This document shows positions 61,766-64,000 of a stretch of 64,000 nt of DNA, in pieces. Position numbers and translations under genes: made by a program. Source of the stretch: Klebsiella pneumoniae (GTDB lineage: Bacteria > Pseudomonadota > Gammaproteobacteria > Pseudomonadales > UBA5518); contig CAMAXE010000022.1 of assembly GCA_945862145.1 (NCBI GenBank), positions 18,361 through 82,360 of the forward strand, given 5' to 3'. The notes below the pieces were generated by a model, which saw nothing but the letters and a program-made list of their open reading frames with translations, had not been told where the DNA came from and searched no databases. The first letter of the stretch is position 1. Every line of letters starts with the position of its first letter.

Positions 61766-62422
61766 ATGAGCAAATCAAGCACCGCTGCCGACATGCCCTG
61801 GATCGCCAGCGGCAATCTTGGGGTATCCGCACTTTCGGCCGATCAGCTCATGATCCGTGCAAGGCGATCCGCGTTGCGCGTGTTCCTGGGCGTGGTCGGA
61901 ATTGCGTTCACGCTGATGATGGTCGCCTATGCCGGGCGCATGGCCTACCAGGACTGGCGTCCGGCTCCGGAGATCCAGTTGCTGTGGGCCAACACGGCGG
62001 TTTTGCTTCTGAGTAGTTTTTCCCTGCAGTGGGCCTTGGTTTCATCCCGACGCGGACGTCGAGACGCGGTCCGCGTGGCATTGCTGGCCACGGGTGTTTT
62101 CACGCTGGTGTTCCTGTTTGGACAGGTCATGGCGTGGCGCCAACTCGCTTCCATGGTACTGGGCGACTTCAGCAACCCGGCGGTCGGCTTCTTCTACATG
62201 ATCACCGGGGTGCACGGCGCGCATATGCTCGGCGGCCTGGTGGCCTGGGGCAGAGCCACGATACGAACATGGGACGATACCGATCCGCGCCAGTTCATCA
62301 ACAGTATCGCGAACTGCGCCCTGTACTGGCACTTTCTCCTCGGCGTCTGGCTGGTTCTGTTCGGACTGCTGTTCAGCGGAAACAATTTTGAATTGCTTCT
62401 TCAGATCTGCGGGCTCAGGTAA
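61766..62422 (+). CDS. Cytochrome c oxidase subunit III-like protein (first of two)
   Basis: A 218-residue membrane protein of the subunit III family with five or six helices. GFFYMITGVHGAHMLGGL and YWHFLLGVWLVLFGLLF are typical of the family's last helices (HGxH and YWHF). It is shorter and more divergent than the next subunit III. GGAGG lies about 9 bases before the ATG. It is 17 bases after ctaD. Confidence 0.85.
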   Translation: MSKSSTAADMPWIASGNLGVSALSADQLMIRARRSALRVFLGVVGIAFTLMMVAYAGRMAYQDWRPAPEIQLLWANTAVLLLSSFSLQWALVSSRRGRRDAVRVALLATGVFTLVFLFGQVMAWRQLASMVLGDFSNPAVGFFYMITGVHGAHMLGGLVAWGRATIRTWDDTDPRQFINSIANCALYWHFLLGVWLVLFGLLFSGNNFELLLQICGLR

Positions 62423-62436
62423 AGGATTCATCACCC

Positions 62437-63165
62437 ATGTCGATACATAGCGTTGCAACCTCCCCTGCCGACTCGCTGGAACTGCATGACGGGGTGAAGG
62501 GCTTCGTCTCGGACTGGTCTTCCGACCAGCGCACTTTCAAGAAAGTGCCCTGGGGAAAGGCCATGATGTGGATCTTCCTCGTTAGCGACACGTTCATCTT
62601 CGGTGTGTTCCTGGCGTCGTACATGACGGTGCGTATGTCCACGCTCTCCCCGTGGCCGCATCCGAGCGAGGTCTTCGCGCTTTCTTTCGGTGGCGAGCCT
62701 GTGCCTCTCATACTGATTGCCATCATGACCTTCGTCCTCATCACCAGCAGCGGCACGATGGCGCTGGCGGTGAACTTTGGTTATCGCAAGGACAGGAACA
62801 CCACGTTCTGGCTGCTGATCGCAACTGCCTTGCTCGGCGCTGCGTTCGTCGGCATGCAGGCCTTCGAGTGGACCAAGCTGATTTTCGAAGAGGGGGTTCG
62901 CCCCTGGGGCAACCCGATGGGTGCCGCACAGTTCGGATCGGTATTCTTCATGATCACGGGCTTTCACGGCACCCACGTTTCGATTGGCGTGATTTTCCTG
63001 ATCATCATGGCGGTCAAGGTGCGCCGCGGCGACCTTGAAGAGCAGCGTCCGGGGTTCATGACCAAACGCCGCGGAAACTACGAAATGATCGAGATCATGG
63101 GCCTGTACTGGCACTTCGTTGATCTCGTATGGGTCTTTATCTTTGCATTTTTCTATCTCTGGTAG
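62437..63165 (+). CDS. ctaE: Cytochrome c oxidase subunit III (second of two)
   Basis: A 242-residue subunit III with seven helices. FMITGFHGTHVSIGV and GLYWHFVDLVWVFIFAFFYLW are canonical. It stabilises subunit I. It begins 14 bases after the preceding subunit III-like gene, so the operon carries two paralogues of one subunit. Confidence 0.9.
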   Translation: MSIHSVATSPADSLELHDGVKGFVSDWSSDQRTFKKVPWGKAMMWIFLVSDTFIFGVFLASYMTVRMSTLSPWPHPSEVFALSFGGEPVPLILIAIMTFVLITSSGTMALAVNFGYRKDRNTTFWLLIATALLGAAFVGMQAFEWTKLIFEEGVRPWGNPMGAAQFGSVFFMITGFHGTHVSIGVIFLIIMAVKVRRGDLEEQRPGFMTKRRGNYEMIEIMGLYWHFVDLVWVFIFAFFYLW

Positions 63166-63173
63166 GAGGTGTT

Positions 63174-63569
63174 GTGGATCACTCGGCCGATCATCACGCG
63201 GAAATAGCCCCGCACACTGAAGAGTCCGTTCAGCACCCCCTTGGAGTGTATTTCAAGATATGGGCGCTGCTATTTGTACTCAGCGCGTTCTCCTACGCAG
63301 TGGATTACTTCAACGTGCAGGGTTATCTGCGATGGTTCCTGATTCTGGTGTTCATGATGCTGAAGGCGGGCCTGATCGTGGCTGTATTCATGCACATGGT
63401 TTGGGAACGATTGGCAATGGTGTATTTCATCCTGCTGCCACCGTTACTGCTGATGGTGCTGGTGGCAATCGGCGCGCTGGAGGCGGATTACGCGTACTTC
63501 ACGCGTGCTGTCTATTTCCTGCAGGATCTAGTGCAGCAAGCTCCTGCGTCGGTGCATCACGGTGGCTAG
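63174..63569 (+). CDS. Cytochrome c oxidase subunit IV (caa3-type, small)
   Basis: A 131-residue protein with three transmembrane helices (about 28-47, 52-75, 82-102) and a His-rich N-terminus (VDHSADHHAEIAPH). The family pattern LRWFLILVFMMLKAGLIVAVFMHM matches subunit IV of bacterial caa3 or bo3 oxidases. GTG at 63174 has AGGAGG 5 bases upstream, a perfect ribosome site; the ctaE stop is just before. Confidence 0.85.
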   Translation: MDHSADHHAEIAPHTEESVQHPLGVYFKIWALLFVLSAFSYAVDYFNVQGYLRWFLILVFMMLKAGLIVAVFMHMVWERLAMVYFILLPPLLLMVLVAIGALEADYAYFTRAVYFLQDLVQQAPASVHHGG

Positions 63570-63617
63570 CAGAGGCAGCCCCCACACCTGGAACCAACCT
63601 GCAGGATCGAGAGTCAC

Positions 63618-63773
63618 ATGAACAGTCACGCCAATTCGAACAAGAGCTATACGACGCATTCCATAGTCCTGCTGACCTTCACGGTCGTGTTGGGTGTGTT
63701 CGCGTTCCTGCTGGTCATCCACCACCGGGACGTTCCGGAGCGGGTACATGAAGAACATGCAATCAGGAGGTAG
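63618..63773 (+). CDS. Small single-helix membrane protein at the end of the oxidase operon
   Basis: A 51-residue protein, MNSHANSNKSYTTHSIVLLT then FTVVLGVFAFLLVIHH and a charged tail ending IRR. One transmembrane helix (about residues 16-34). Small subunits of this size often end oxidase operons. It starts 48 bases after subunit IV on the same strand; the ribosome site is weak (GAGAGTCAC). Confidence 0.65.
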   Translation: MNSHANSNKSYTTHSIVLLTFTVVLGVFAFLLVIHHRDVPERVHEEHAIRR

Positions 63774-63805
63774 GGCTGACGTGCGCTGACGCACGGTCTC
63801 TGGCT

Positions 63806-64000
63806 TTAGCGGCCCGGATTGGCGGTGATCCGAGGACTGTCTTCCACAAAACCCCCACGGACTTCGCGAAATCGGCGGGCGGCGCCAGCCGGATCCGACG
63901 GCGAGCGCAGGATGGCGTGCAGCCGGGCGCTCGGATCCACCAGAAATACTGCACCGGTGTGGTACACCGGATAATTCTCCGCCCCGGGCGCATACTCCAC
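63806..64000 (-). CDS. SCO-family copper chaperone, C-terminal part (runs off the window)
   Basis: The last 64 residues of a protein read from the window edge. YPVYHTGAVFLVDPSARLHAIL matches the C-terminal thioredoxin-fold end of SCO1/SenC proteins; the His in VYHTGA is the copper ligand. SCO proteins deliver copper to Cu-A of subunit II. It is convergent with the oxidase operon, a common arrangement. The CxxxC copper motif lies beyond the window. Confidence 0.85.
   Translation of the reverse strand: MEYAPGAENYPVYHTGAVFLVDPSARLHAILRSPSDPAGAARRFREVRGGFVEDSPRITANPGR

Noticed and set aside
60492..61832. 446-residue minus-strand open frame opposite ctaD
   Set aside because: Antisense shadow of the oxidase subunit I gene.

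Overview
The window is a GC-rich chromosomal segment of an aerobic, free-living Gammaproteobacterium. The call rests on a YbiT-type ABC-F protein, DbpA plus RluF, TrhO, two TonB-dependent receptors, a Czc-type RND pump and an aa3/caa3-type terminal oxidase. Three unrelated cytochromes P450, a pyrroloquinoline-quinone (PQQ) dehydrogenase, SDR and MDR reductases and FAD oxidoreductases suggest a versatile oxidative lifestyle. The exact lineage is not decidable from the sequence. No rRNA, tRNA, CRISPR array, phage or intact insertion sequence was seen.

Layout. 1-3530: end of a secreted protein, then a three-gene exporter (membrane fusion protein, ATPase, permease). 3546-10467: PQQ dehydrogenase, M61 peptidase, TPR protein, a frameshifted dihydrolipoamide-dehydrogenase-like flavoprotein and a small secreted protein. 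10572-16556: SulP transporter, phytoene-desaturase-like FAD enzyme, P450 no. 1 and an MDR reductase. 16722-23894: housekeeping block (ybiT, rluF, dbpA, a choice-of-anchor I protein, fhs). 24281-31237: TonB receptor, then a translationally coupled pair (photolyase-like FAD protein with reversed domain order, and a DUF393-COQ7 fusion), a GNAT enzyme and a secreted creatininase-like protein. 31316-37155: DUF917 protein with a twin-arginine signal, secreted esterase, P450 no. 2, trhO and an SDR. 37319-37988: a HigBA toxin-antitoxin pair. 38211-42142: second TonB receptor, CPxCG protein and a serine hydrolase. 42427-48099: czcCBA metal efflux operon. 48433-50447: MerR-like regulator coupled to a VWA protein. 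50791-53690: P450 no. 3, alpha-carbonic anhydrase and an AhpD-like protein. 53901-55940: a zone of gene decay (broken chaA, RTX remnant, a small minus-strand remnant, repeats). 55949-58403: secreted hypothetical protein and a membrane protein. 58587-63773: a cytochrome c oxidase operon with a dihaem subunit II. The window ends inside a convergent SCO copper chaperone.

Points of most interest: (i) the overlapping photolyase-like / DUF393-COQ7 gene pair; (ii) the decay zone, where an 118-bp ungapped duplicate links the 3' end of chaA to the 5' end of a serine hydrolase gene 14 kb away; (iii) two autoregulation-style promoters, higBA with a palindrome in the -35/-10 spacer and a nearly leaderless start, and the MerR-like/VWA operon with two operator-like repeats bracketing its promoter. 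The annotation was made by reading only; no database search was run.
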